NCBI RefSeq assembly: GCF_041080795.1
Contig: NZ_CP129674.1
Coordinates: 1,550,001 to 1,614,000, forward strand
Source: Bifidobacterium sp. WK041_4_12
Lineage (GTDB): Bacteria > Actinomycetota > Actinomycetes > Actinomycetales > Bifidobacteriaceae
Length of the DNA stretch: 64,000 nucleotides
Direction of reading: 5' to 3'
The notes beneath the pieces are model-generated. The model did no database searches. It was not told the DNA's origin and saw only the letters and a program-made list of their open reading frames with translations. Of the stretch, positions 1 to 8,033 are shown piece by piece. Made by a program: the position numbers and the translations under genes. Numbering within the stretch: the first letter of the stretch is position 1; each line of letters opens with the position of its first letter.

Positions 1-516
1 ACCCACCGCATCAGACACCAGAGCCAGATTCGACCTATACGAACCCGTCGCACTATCGAACGAATTACGATACTTACTGTTCGCATCAAACGCAAAACCC
101 GACGTCACCACATCATCGGCCCACAGCAACGCCTCACCAGCAGCAACCGACGTCGTAGCCGACTTCGAATACGCCTGATTCACACCAAAATCAGCATCAG
201 GCACACTCGCCACAGCACCCTTCGCCAAGGTCTTATACCCACCAGACACTGTGCCACCGTTATACGTGCCTGAACTCCCCTGCTTGCCGAACACAATACG
301 ACGCGTCGAAGCCCAACCAGCCGACGCGACCGGCCTGTCACCAACATTCAACGTACTGAAATACCCATCAGGACCCAGCTCAACCGTATCCGCAGACGCA
401 CGCTCCACCGGCGAGACCACGACCACGCCCGCGACAGCCAGCGCCATGCCCAGACACAGACAGCACACCACACGCACGACACCACTGAAACGAGAACACG
501 AAACAAGACCCTTCAT
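1..516 (-). CDS. Secreted or cell-surface protein, N-terminal part (runs off the window)
   Basis: The reading frame is open from an ATG at 516 down to base 1, so only the first 172 codons are present. The start is supported by a GGAAGG ribosome site about 9 bases upstream. The N-terminus is a signal peptide: MKG, basic residues, a hydrophobic stretch rich in Val, Ala, Leu and Cys, and a probable cleavage site after ...ERASA. The mature part is rich in Ser, Gly, Ala and Val (for example GYFSTLNVG, ASTRRIVFGKQGSSG, AAGEALLWADDVVTSG), as in bifidobacterial adhesin or wall-associated proteins. I do not recognise a defined domain. A run of 11 G residues lies 30 bases upstream of the start on the coding strand. 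The 3' part, which would show any wall anchor, is outside the window. Confidence 0.7.
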   Translation of the reverse strand, partial: MKGLVSCSRFSGVVRVVCCLCLGMALAVAGVVVVSPVERASADTVELGPDGYFSTLNVGDRPVASAGWASTRRIVFGKQGSSGTYNGGTVSGGYKTLAKGAVASVPDADFGVNQAYSKSATTSVAAGEALLWADDVVTSGFAFDANSKYRNSFDSATGSYRSNLALVSDAVG

Positions 517-546
517 GGGGGAACCTTCCATCAAGCCAAAACAGCA

Positions 547-557
547 CCCCCCCCCCC
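547..557 (-). repeat. Homopolymeric G(11) tract in the leader of the surface-protein gene
   Basis: Eleven consecutive C residues on the plus strand read as G11 on the coding strand, 30 bases before the ATG at 516. Tracts this long slip during replication. The frame of the surface protein has a stop codon (595-597) upstream of the tract, whereas another frame is open through the tract from about 622. Confidence 0.85.
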
Positions 558-842
558 GCTCTGTTAGCTCCGCCCAAAAGCTGCCTGAAATGAATCATCT
601 GAGCAATCGCACTACATCGCAAGAGGAAAATACATAACGTACAACATAATACATCATGTATCTATTGTGTTCATTCCTCTTTGCTGCTTCCATTGTCGGC
701 ATAACTCACATTCACCGTTTGTACCCTTTGTGCAGTGCTTCCACCTGAGAGAGCACCACATGATTCTCATTTCTTCCGCATAACCACCCAAGCGTTAAAT
801 GCTCACTTTTAGGGATTAGAATATGTAGTTTTTCAAGTACAA
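558..842. other. AT-richer intergenic region between divergent genes
   Basis: No credible gene. It holds the leader and promoter of the minus-strand surface protein and leads into the promoter of the toxin-antitoxin pair. An imperfect palindrome TACATGATGTA lies near 650-660. Its AT content is higher than that of most of the window. Confidence 0.5.
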
Positions 843-883
843 TTGTCATTAATTGAGTAAGGGTTTATTAACTGTATAGGAGG
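843..883 (+). promoter_or_regulatory. Promoter and ribosome site of the toxin-antitoxin operon
   Basis: TTGTCA (843-848), 17 bases, then TATTAA (866-871) form a sigma-70-like promoter. AGGAGG (878-883) lies 6 bases before the antitoxin ATG at 890. Confidence 0.5.
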
Positions 884-889
884 ATTCTC

Positions 890-1219
890 ATGTCACTGTC
901 ATCTGCGTTGTCAGTTATGGATAGACTCGTGCCCATAAGCGATTTCAATAAAGGACATGCAACCAAGGCATTTGAACGTGCAGAAGACGGCAAACCCATC
1001 TTCGTCATGAAACGAAATGTCCCGACTGCCGTCATTCTTTCTTATCATGAATACAAAGGACTCATAGAAGAGCTTGAAGACTCCTCGGACTTCCGTCTTG
1101 CTGCAGAACGCATAGAATCAGACGACAACACAGCTAATCTCTCACGTTCCGAGGCACTGCATGCCATGCAGTTGAATGAAAGCGACATAGAAGCAGCAGA
1201 GCAATTGGAGATTTCATGA
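890..1219 (+). CDS. Type II antitoxin, Phd/YefM-like
   Basis: A 109-residue protein with the N-terminal Phd/YefM layout: a short strand (VPISDFNKG), a helix, then the conserved KPIFVMKRNVPTAVILSYHEY segment split around VMKRN and AVILS, which forms the DNA-binding dimer. The C-terminal half is acidic and probably disordered until it wraps the toxin. Such antitoxins neutralise the partner toxin and repress their own promoter as a complex. The ATG at 890 is chosen because of the AGGAGG at 878-883; an internal ATG at 917 lacks one. The stop overlaps the toxin start by 4 bases (ATGA), which fits coupled translation. Confidence 0.85.
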   Translation: MSLSSALSVMDRLVPISDFNKGHATKAFERAEDGKPIFVMKRNVPTAVILSYHEYKGLIEELEDSSDFRLAAERIESDDNTANLSRSEALHAMQLNESDIEAAEQLEIS

Positions 1220-1551
1220 CATGGACCCTTCTCTTTGCTCCAGACACCATAAAAGACATAAAAAAGCTGGATAAAACCGTAAGAGCACAAGTAATGTCCG
1301 CGCTAGAGAGAGTATCAATGAACCCACTCCCCAGAAACGAAGGCGGATACGGAAAGCCGCTCGGGAACAGCAGCCGCTCTCATACTCGCCTCGGCGGATT
1401 ATTCAAAGTCAAATTTCAAAAAGTCGGAGTTCGAGCGATATATCGACTCAAACGCTCCGAATCCGAAATGATTGTTGAAGTTGTTGGAGTGAGATCGGAT
1501 TGCGAAGTCTACCAGCTTGCGCAGCAGCGTAGAGACAGGGATGGATTCTAA
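1216..1551 (+). CDS. Type II toxin, RelE/ParE superfamily
   Basis: A 111-residue basic protein that begins inside the antitoxin stop. It has the RelE/ParE fold pattern: MTWTLLFAPDTIKDIKKLDK (first strand plus Lys-rich helix), a helix ending MNPLPRN, GKPLGN, then LFKVKFQKVGVRAIYRL, and a C-terminal strand IVEVVGVR. Basic residues in the RAIYRL and GVRSD strands are where RelE-type toxins carry residues for ribosome-bound mRNA cleavage. Whether it is a RelE-like RNase or a ParE-like gyrase poison cannot be settled by eye. Two-gene operon with the antitoxin. It looks intact. Confidence 0.82.
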   Translation: MTWTLLFAPDTIKDIKKLDKTVRAQVMSALERVSMNPLPRNEGGYGKPLGNSSRSHTRLGGLFKVKFQKVGVRAIYRLKRSESEMIVEVVGVRSDCEVYQLAQQRRDRDGF

Positions 1552-1689
1552 GATACGACTACCGTGCAGTCACCATTGGCCTGATTCATTCTTAGACATG
1601 GTATTCGGCATGATTCGTAAGCGGAGCAGAGTCGAAATGACTCATGGACTATTCCTCTCAGCGAAGTGCTGTGATACATTAGGTTTCGT

Positions 1690-1837
1690 CAGTTTCAGGG
1701 TTTGGTGAAATTCCTTACTGGCGGTAACGACAGCGTTCACGAACATAATGACGCACATGCGAAGCCCGCGACCCGCGAAAGCGGCTGATTCGGTGAGATT
1801 CCGAGGCCAACGGTTACAGTCCGGATGGAAGAAACGG
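1690..1837 (+). ncRNA. FMN riboswitch (RFN element)
   Basis: The conserved RFN blocks appear in order: CAGGG.TTGGTGAAATTCC, a GGCGGTAA block, AGCCCGCGA, GATTCGGTGAGATTCCGA, GGCCAACGGTTACAGTC and GGATGGAAGAAACG. The closing helix pairs GTTTC (1692-1696) with GAAAC (1831-1835). The downstream gene starts about 10 bases after the aptamer, so there is little room for a terminator; control of translation initiation is the more likely mode. FMN binding should reduce expression of the riboflavin transporter genes that follow. Confidence 0.93.
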
Positions 1838-1845
1838 GGCTCAGC

Positions 1846-2490
1846 ATGAGCATGCCTACACACAGTGTCGATTCACATGACAGTGTTAATTCATCACAAA
1901 GTGTTAATTCACCACAGAGTGTTAATTCACAGCACAGTGTCGATCCACATTCAACCAAGGGCAGTAGCGAAGGACGCTGGTCAACCAGACGCATAGCAAT
2001 CTACGCATTATTCGTCGCACTGGCCATTGTTGCAAGCTTTATCGAATTACCAATTTTCCCCGCAGCGCCGTATCTCAAGTATGACCCTTCCGGGATTGTG
2101 TCGCTGATCGCAGGATTCGCCTTCGGACCGATGGCAGCCGTGCTGGTAAGCATTCTTTCCTCAATACCTCACATGTTCGCAAATCCGCTCGGCAGCATCA
2201 TGGCAATCGTCGTTGCACTCGGATTGAGCGTTCCAGCTTCTCTGCTGTATCGTCGTTTCCATTCACGCATCGGTGCGCTCTACGGTATCCTGCTCGGATC
2301 TGCATGCGCCTTAATCATTGCGATACTCGGCAATCTCGTAGTAACACCACTGTATGCAAATATTTCCGTCAGCCAGGTCATAGCTATGATTCTGCCGATT
2401 CTGCTGCCGTTCAACCTGCTTAAGCTCGCCATTCATGGTGTGGTCACCTTCATCATCTACAAGCCGATTTCGATGCTCGTGAAGCGGTGA
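1846..2490 (+). CDS. ribU: ECF transporter S component, riboflavin-specific (RibU-like)
   Basis: An integral membrane substrate-binding subunit. After a hydrophilic tail of about 50 residues come about six hydrophobic segments, the first beginning RIAIYALFVALAIVASF. The motif LKYDPSGIVSLIAGFAFGP matches the RibU family signature (LKYD-S, then F-GP). The adjacent FMN riboswitch makes riboflavin the expected substrate. An upstream in-frame ATG at 1825 lies inside the riboswitch, so the true start is probably 1846 or 1852, giving about 214 residues. The N-terminal tail is built from five 18-bp repeats and is unusual for the family. The next gene supplies the energising module 7 bases downstream. 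Confidence 0.9.
   Translation: MSMPTHSVDSHDSVNSSQSVNSPQSVNSQHSVDPHSTKGSSEGRWSTRRIAIYALFVALAIVASFIELPIFPAAPYLKYDPSGIVSLIAGFAFGPMAAVLVSILSSIPHMFANPLGSIMAIVVALGLSVPASLLYRRFHSRIGALYGILLGSACALIIAILGNLVVTPLYANISVSQVIAMILPILLPFNLLKLAIHGVVTFIIYKPISMLVKR
1864..1953 (+). repeat. Five in-frame 18-bp tandem repeats in the RibU tail
   Basis: Units of the form AGTGTTAATTCACCACAG start at 1864, 1882, 1900, 1918 and 1936. They encode hexapeptides SVDSHD, SVNSSQ, SVNSPQ, SVNSQH and SVDPHS. Confidence 0.9.
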
Positions 2491-2497
2491 AACACAC

Positions 2498-5029
2498 ATG
2501 ATTCATACCGATACGCCCGCCGCACCTGCGGTCTCCCCTGCCATTTCCCCTTCGAAAGCCGTAGATGCCAGCGCTCAGACCGATGATGCCGATCAGGTCA
2601 ATCAGACTGTGTCTGGTTCACATGTGAAACCGGCCAAGAATGTTCGGCTCAACGATGTGAGATTCAGCTATGACCATGGCAAGAGCTGGGCACTGGATGG
2701 CATATCCTTAGATATTCACGAAGGTGAATACATCTGCATTCTTGGGGCTAATGGCTCTGGAAAGAGCACGCTCGGCAGAATTCTGGCAGGATTCGTCAGT
2801 CCCGATGCCGGTCAGGTCAACCTTATGGGCCAGCAGGTTTTTTCCGGAACCCAAGCTGACGAACAGGCGTATAGGCAGGCGCGCCAGCATATCGGTATGG
2901 TATTTCAAAATCCTGAAGATCAGATAGTTACGACGGTTGTCCAGGATGATGTGGCTTTTGGCCCTGAGAACCTTGGCGTGCCGCATGACCACATTGCAAC
3001 GCGCGTACATCAGGCACTCGAACAGGTTGACATGCTCGACTTTGCTCTTGCCGACCCTTCGCGCCTTTCAGGTGGGCAACAGCAGCGAGTCGCCATTGCT
3101 GGCGCGCTGGCCATGCATCCGGGAATGCTCATTCTCGACGAACCGGTTGCCATGCTTGATGATGCTGGCCGTCAGGAAGTGTCGGGAATTATTCAAAGAC
3201 TTCGTGATGAGAAGACAACCATCATCAATATCACCCATATGTTTGACACAGCCCGCACCGCAGATCGCTTGATCGTGCTCGATCATGGAACGATTGCGTA
3301 TGATGGTCGTCCGCACGGATTCTTGAATAACTCAGCATTGGTGGACGCTCATGGACTTGAAGATATTCGCAAGCATGACATCGATGCGCAGACATTGACT
3401 AAGTTTGCCGGCTCATACGACATTTCAGACAACATTGCAGACGACATTGGCAAAGAACGCAAGCAAACCTTGGCGATACATCATGTGACATTTCAGTTCT
3501 CCGATGCCCATAGGCCAGCCTTGAACGATGTGAGTTTCAGCGCACATCAAGGTGAAATCGTTGCCATCGTCGGAAGAAACGGTTCTGGAAAATCAACCTT
3601 GGCTCGTCTTATCTGTGCACTTGCCAAACCTGAAAGTGGTTCGATCGAAGTCAATGGCATCAACGCCTATGGTGCTCGAGGGAAACAAGGCAGGAAACTT
3701 CGCAAATCCTTGAGAGCCTGCGTGGGATATGTGATGCAGCATCCCGAGCGCCAACTCTTTGCAGACACGGTTGCAGCGGATGTTGCGTATGGACCCCATA
3801 ACCTCGGCTGCTCTGACGAACAGACCAGACAACGAGTAGATGACACGCTCGAATTCCTTGGCATTGCCGCATATGCTGACCGCTCGCCCTTTGCGCTTTC
3901 TGGAGGCCAGCAACGCTTGGCTGCGATTGCAGGGGTTATCGCTTCCCGACCCACCGTGCTTGTTCTGGACGAGCCCACGGCCGGTCTCGACGCTCGTGCG
4001 CGTTCTCGAATGTATACACTGATTGCGCAGCTCAAGGCGCAAGGTACGACGATAATCATGACGACACACTCGCATGACGAGGCTGAACTGCTTTCAGACA
4101 AGGTTGCGCTGCTGCATCACGGTTCGCTTCTCGCCTTTGGAAAACCGAAGGACGTGCTGCCCATGTATGACGAGATCACGGACAGTGCCTTGAACCTGCA
4201 TGTGCGCTCAGATCAGCCGCGGCATGGATTCAATCCATCGGAGCGCTCCCCCATCGCCAAGAAATCTTCATTGATTCATCTGCTCGATCCGCGCATCAAG
4301 ATGATATCGGCTCTGGCGATGATGTTCACGGCTTTTGCAATTCACAGCCTCTGGCAGCTTGGCTTGGCTGCGGTCGTGGTGTTTGGCATTGTTGCAATGT
4401 CTCGACTCGGTTTTCGCCATGTGCTTCACACGGTAAAGGTCTTGCTCACGATGCTTATCATCATGGGAATTCTGAATCTTCTGGTGACTCGCAGCGGCAC
4501 GGTGCTCTTCCAATGGGGTGCGCTCATGGTTACCGATGCCGGCATCATGTCAGCCGTGCTGTACAGTTGCAGATTTGCTCTTGTTGTGATGCTTGGAGCA
4601 GTGGTCTTGCAGACCACGACTCCTACAGAGATGACGGACTCCATGGAATCGCTGTTATCTCCTTTGAAGCGTTTCGGATTCCATGTTCAGGAACTCTCTT
4701 TGGTTATGTCACTGGCCTTGAGGTTCATACCCACGCTGACACGCGAGGCGCGGCAAATTATCGACGCCCAGGCTGCTCGCGGTGGTAGCGTTGAAACCGG
4801 TGGACCTGTGCAGCGCGTGAAGGCGCTGTCTTCCATTGTTGTTCCAGTGTTTGCCGGTGCGCTGCGTCATGCAGACAATGTGAGCCTTGCTCTTGATGCC
4901 CGCTGCTACGAGGGGGGTTCGGGGCGAACTCACTTTAGAATGCTCAGCACTGATGCGAAAGATTACTGTTTCCTCGCCGGATCGGTCCTCTATATCGCGT
5001 TGCTCCTCGCAATTCCGACGATTATCTGA
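2498..5029 (+). CDS. ECF transporter energising module: two ATPases fused to the T component
   Basis: One 843-residue polypeptide carries what is usually three proteins. ATPase 1 (about residues 48-300) has Walker A GANGSGKST, Q-loop MVFQNPEDQ, signature LSGGQQQR, Walker B LILDEP and switch histidine ITH. ATPase 2 (about 320-570) has GRNGSGKST, VMQHPERQ, LSGGQQRLA, LVLDEP and TTH. The C-terminal part (about 585-843) is an EcfT transmembrane subunit beginning LLDPRIKM, with the coupling-helix motifs AQAARGG and ALDARCY. It powers the preceding riboflavin S component and may serve other S components encoded elsewhere (group II ECF). The first 45 residues are an Ala/Pro/Asp-rich tail. The start follows the ribU stop by 7 bases. 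Confidence 0.93.
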   Translation: MIHTDTPAAPAVSPAISPSKAVDASAQTDDADQVNQTVSGSHVKPAKNVRLNDVRFSYDHGKSWALDGISLDIHEGEYICILGANGSGKSTLGRILAGFVSPDAGQVNLMGQQVFSGTQADEQAYRQARQHIGMVFQNPEDQIVTTVVQDDVAFGPENLGVPHDHIATRVHQALEQVDMLDFALADPSRLSGGQQQRVAIAGALAMHPGMLILDEPVAMLDDAGRQEVSGIIQRLRDEKTTIINITHMFDTARTADRLIVLDHGTIAYDGRPHGFLNNSALVDAHGLEDIRKHDIDAQTLTKFAGSYDISDNIADDIGKERKQTLAIHHVTFQFSDAHRPALNDVSFSAHQGEIVAIVGRNGSGKSTLARLICALAKPESGSIEVNGINAYGARGKQGRKLRKSLRACVGYVMQHPERQLFADTVAADVAYGPHNLGCSDEQTRQRVDDTLEFLGIAAYADRSPFALSGGQQRLAAIAGVIASRPTVLVLDEPTAGLDARARSRMYTLIAQLKAQGTTIIMTTHSHDEAELLSDKVALLHHGSLLAFGKPKDVLPMYDEITDSALNLHVRSDQPRHGFNPSERSPIAKKSSLIHLLDPRIKMISALAMMFTAFAIHSLWQLGLAAVVVFGIVAMSRLGFRHVLHTVKVLLTMLIIMGILNLLVTRSGTVLFQWGALMVTDAGIMSAVLYSCRFALVVMLGAVVLQTTTPTEMTDSMESLLSPLKRFGFHVQELSLVMSLALRFIPTLTREARQIIDAQAARGGSVETGGPVQRVKALSSIVVPVFAGALRHADNVSLALDARCYEGGSGRTHFRMLSTDAKDYCFLAGSVLYIALLLAIPTII

Positions 5030-5081
5030 CCTGCAGACAGGTCATCATACAAGCGTTGCTGAGTTTTTGACGAGCATAGTT

Positions 5082-5184
5082 GAGTTTTGCGGCAATTCTG
5101 AAGTAGAACGACGAAAAATCGTTGATATTGGGTCGAGAAAAAGCCATTTATGAGCTTTGATACTTGAGAATTGCCGCAAAACTC
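5082..5184. repeat. 103-bp terminal-inverted-repeat element, copy 1
   Basis: Left arm GAGTTTTGCGGCAATT at 5082 and right arm AATTGCCGCAAAACTC ending at 5184. The arms match at 23 of 24 positions when extended inward to AAGTA/TACTT. The left flank has CGAGCAT four bases outside the arm; the right flank reads GATATCACACTG. It lies between the convergent ECF gene and clpC. Confidence 0.9.
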
Positions 5185-5209
5185 GATATCACACTGAATC
5201 GCAATGCAA

Positions 5210-5241
5210 ATGCCCGCTCACTTGGACAAGTGAGCGGGCAT
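5210..5241. terminator. Strong hairpin, terminator of clpC (possibly bidirectional)
   Basis: ATGCCCGCTCACTTG (5210-5224) pairs perfectly with CAAGTGAGCGGGCAT (5227-5241). It lies 38 bases beyond the clpC stop; only a short TTT follows in the clpC direction. Confidence 0.75.
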
Positions 5242-5278
5242 GTTGCGTATCTTACGTGTCTGAATCGCTGTTCAGACC

Positions 5279-7870
5279 TTACTCTTTCGCACTTCCATCA
5301 TCAGTCGGAGATGCGCCAGAGTCTGGGTCCTGATCTCCCGATGGGGTTCCCACCGAGGCACCAACCAACTCAGGCTTGTCGCCCTCTGCATCAGGAGCGA
5401 AAGGCTCTCCCTTAAACGTGAACTCGCCGAGGATGCCTTCGCCGGATGCGTCGATATGGACGTTCTCGTTGTCTCCGAGGTCTCCCATAAGAATCTTCTC
5501 GGAAATGGCATCTTCAATGTCGCGCTGAATCACACGACGCAACGGACGTGCACCGAGCAGAGGGTCAAAGCCCTTCTGCGCAAGCAAATCCTTGGCTGCA
5601 TCGGTGAGTTCGAGAGACATGTGACGTTCGAAGAGTCTGTCATTGAGCTGGTGGATGTCAAGATCGACAATCTCACGAACCTGCTGCTCGTTGAGCTGAC
5701 GGAACACGATGATGTCGTCAAGACGGTTCAGGAACTCAGGACGGAACTGCTGCTTGAGTTCTCCCGAAACCTGATCCTTCATGCGCTGATAGGTCGTATC
5801 GGAACCTCCACCGAGATTGAAACCAGTGTTGGCAGCCTTTGCGATATCGCGCGTACCGAGATTGGTCGTAAGAATGATGATCGTATTCTTGAAATCAACC
5901 TTGCGTCCCTGACCATCGGTCAAATGACCATCATCAAGCACCTGCAGAAGCGTGTTGAAGATATCAGGGTGAGCCTTTTCGATTTCGTCGAACAGTACCA
6001 CTGAGAATGGCTTGCGACGCACCTTTTCAGTGAGTTCGCCACCCTCTTCATAGCCGACATACCCCGGAGGTGCACCGAAGAGACGCGAAGCCGCGTACTT
6101 CTCGGAGAACTCCGACATATCGACGCGAATCAATGCGTCTTCGTCGTCAAAGAGGAACTGTGCCAAGGTCTTGGCCAATTCGGTCTTTCCAACGCCTGTC
6201 GGACCAGCGAAGATGAATGAACCAGCGGGACGACGTGGATCCTTCAAACCAACACGAGTGCGTCGAATCGATCTCGACAAAGCTGAGACAGCCTCGTCCT
6301 GACCAATGATGCGCTTGTGCAGTTCCTTCTCCATGTTGAGCAGCTTCTTGGACTCAGCCTGCGTAAGCTTGAAGACGGGGATACCAGTGCTTGAAGAAAT
6401 AACCTCGGCGATAACATCTTCATCAACGACCATGCGTACGTCGGATTCGCCTTCACGCCAGGCCTGCTCCTTCTCCTTACGTTCGGCTTCCACCTTCTCC
6501 TGCTTGTCGCGCAGATCGGCAGCTTTCTCGAAGTCCTGATCCTTGATTGCCTGATCCTTCTCCTGATTCAGCTTGGCAACCTTCTCGTCAAGCTGACGCA
6601 GCTCAGGAGGTGCCGTCAGACGCTTGATACGCAGACGCGCACCAGCTTCATCAATCAAGTCGATAGCCTTGTCAGGAAGATTGCGATCCTGAATGTAGCG
6701 AGCGGAAAGCTCCGCAGCCGACTGCAACGCGCCATCCGTGATGGTCACATGATGGTGGTTCTCGTAACGGTCGCGCAAGCCCTTCAAGATTTCGATGGTC
6801 TCTGCGATAGTCGGTTCTGGAACCTGTATGGGCTGGAAACGACGTTCGAGAGCTGCATCCTTCTCGATGTATTTGCGATATTCGTCGGTTGTGGTGGCAC
6901 CGATGGTCTGAAGCTCGCCACGCGCCAGCAGCGGCTTCAACATGTCGGAAGCGCCTAGCGCTCCGTCTGCCGAACCGGCACCAACGATGGTGTGAATCTC
7001 GTCGATGAAGAGCACGATATCGCCGCGTGTCTTGATTTCCTTCAGCACCTTCTTCAAGCGCTCTTCGAAATCACCACGGTAGCGCGATCCTGCAACCATG
7101 GAACCCAAGTCAAGCGAATAGATCTGCTTGTCCTTGAGAGTCTCAGGAACGTCTCCATCCTTGATCTTCTGTGCCAATCCTTCGACAACTGCCGTCTTGC
7201 CCACGCCGGGTTCGCCAATGAGCACAGGATTGTTCTTGGTGCGCCTGGAAAGCACGACCATAACACGTTCGATTTCCTTGCTACGCCCAATAACGGGATC
7301 AAGCTTGCCTTCGACGGCCTCTTGGGTGAGGTTTCTGCCGAATTGGTCAAGAATTGCCGATCCGGTCTGCCCTTGCTTGCCTTGGACTCCACCAGCATTG
7401 GCCAGATCGCCCTTGGGAGCATCCTTCGAATCATGGCTGCCACGAATCGTGTCAATGGTGCTTGTGCGAAGATCTCCAAGGTCTACGCCCATCTTGATTA
7501 GCACCTGCGTGCCGACACCCTCGCCCTCGTGGATCAAACCGAGGAGGATGTGTTCAGTGCCGATATAGCTGTGACCGAGCTGCAATGCTTCTCGCAGACT
7601 CATTTCCAAAACCTGCCGCGCGTGAGGAGTGAAAGGAATGTGGCCGTTTGGAGCGGCATTTCCCTTGCCTATCATCTCTTCGACTTGCTTGCGGGTTGCT
7701 TCAAGTTCGACACCCTTGGCTGCGAGCGCTTTCGCCGCAACCCCTTCACCTTCACGAATCAACCCAAGCAACAGGTGTTCCGTACCGATGTAATTGTGTT
7801 GAAGGGCTCGAGCCTCTTCCTGCGCCAGCACTATTACGCGCCGCGCACGGTCGGTAAACCGTTCGAACAT
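5279..7870 (-). CDS. clpC: ATP-dependent Clp protease ATPase subunit ClpC
   Basis: An 863-residue HSP100 unfoldase that feeds proteins to ClpP. It begins MFERFTDRARRVIVLAQEEA, the universal ClpC N-terminus; the ATG at 7870 follows a GGAAGGAC ribosome site and is preferred over the longer frame. Two Clp_N repeats occupy about residues 1-150, AAA module 1 has GEPGVGKTA and LFIDEIHT, a coiled UVR-like middle segment (QEKDQAIKDQDFEKAADLRD) follows, and AAA module 2 has GPTGVGKTE and LFDEIEKAH. The C-terminus is acidic and Asp/Gly/Ser-rich. It is a single-gene unit, convergent with the ECF operon and divergent from the Usp gene. Confidence 0.97.
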   Translation of the reverse strand: MFERFTDRARRVIVLAQEEARALQHNYIGTEHLLLGLIREGEGVAAKALAAKGVELEATRKQVEEMIGKGNAAPNGHIPFTPHARQVLEMSLREALQLGHSYIGTEHILLGLIHEGEGVGTQVLIKMGVDLGDLRTSTIDTIRGSHDSKDAPKGDLANAGGVQGKQGQTGSAILDQFGRNLTQEAVEGKLDPVIGRSKEIERVMVVLSRRTKNNPVLIGEPGVGKTAVVEGLAQKIKDGDVPETLKDKQIYSLDLGSMVAGSRYRGDFEERLKKVLKEIKTRGDIVLFIDEIHTIVGAGSADGALGASDMLKPLLARGELQTIGATTTDEYRKYIEKDAALERRFQPIQVPEPTIAETIEILKGLRDRYENHHHVTITDGALQSAAELSARYIQDRNLPDKAIDLIDEAGARLRIKRLTAPPELRQLDEKVAKLNQEKDQAIKDQDFEKAADLRDKQEKVEAERKEKEQAWREGESDVRMVVDEDVIAEVISSSTGIPVFKLTQAESKKLLNMEKELHKRIIGQDEAVSALSRSIRRTRVGLKDPRRPAGSFIFAGPTGVGKTELAKTLAQFLFDDEDALIRVDMSEFSEKYAASRLFGAPPGYVGYEEGGELTEKVRRKPFSVVLFDEIEKAHPDIFNTLLQVLDDGHLTDGQGRKVDFKNTIIILTTNLGTRDIAKAANTGFNLGGGSDTTYQRMKDQVSGELKQQFRPEFLNRLDDIIVFRQLNEQQVREIVDLDIHQLNDRLFERHMSLELTDAAKDLLAQKGFDPLLGARPLRRVIQRDIEDAISEKILMGDLGDNENVHIDASGEGILGEFTFKGEPFAPDAEGDKPELVGASVGTPSGDQDPDSGASPTDDGSAKE

Positions 7871-7943
7871 GCTTGTCCTTCCCTTGATGACTGTATGTAA
7901 CTCTACAGATTCGCGCTGACGTTTATTTCCAAGCACTCTTTGA

Positions 7944-7960
7944 TTGCGCTATCAACGCAA
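7944..7960. promoter_or_regulatory. Possible operator between clpC and the usp gene
   Basis: An inverted repeat TTGCG-N7-CGCAA lies in the divergent promoter region of clpC and the universal stress gene. It does not match the HspR HAIR consensus, nor the CGC-N5-GCG spacing expected for ClgR. The regulator, if any, is unknown. Confidence 0.25.
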
Positions 7961-8033
7961 ATCAACGATATGCTTGGGATGGAATACCACAGAAGGAATG
8001 AAGATTCCAAGACCACAAGGTTGGGAGAATTTC

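Noticed and set aside
380..622. Minus-strand ORF through the G tract as the surface-protein N-terminus
   Set aside because: With 11 G it is out of frame with the signal peptide, starts at TTG without a ribosome site and ends without a domain. It is kept only as part of the slippage idea.
1517..1708. Plus-strand ORF after the toxin gene
   Set aside because: It starts inside the toxin gene, ends within the FMN riboswitch and has no ribosome site.
7944..7960. ClgR or HspR operator for clpC
   Set aside because: The repeat is TTGCG-N7-CGCAA, which fits neither the CGC-N5-GCG ClgR type nor HAIR. It is kept only as an unnamed inverted repeat.
7992..8033. N-terminal extension of the universal stress protein
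   Set aside because: The extended frame lies in the promoter gap, and the internal ATG at 8034 has the ribosome site and begins the conserved protein.
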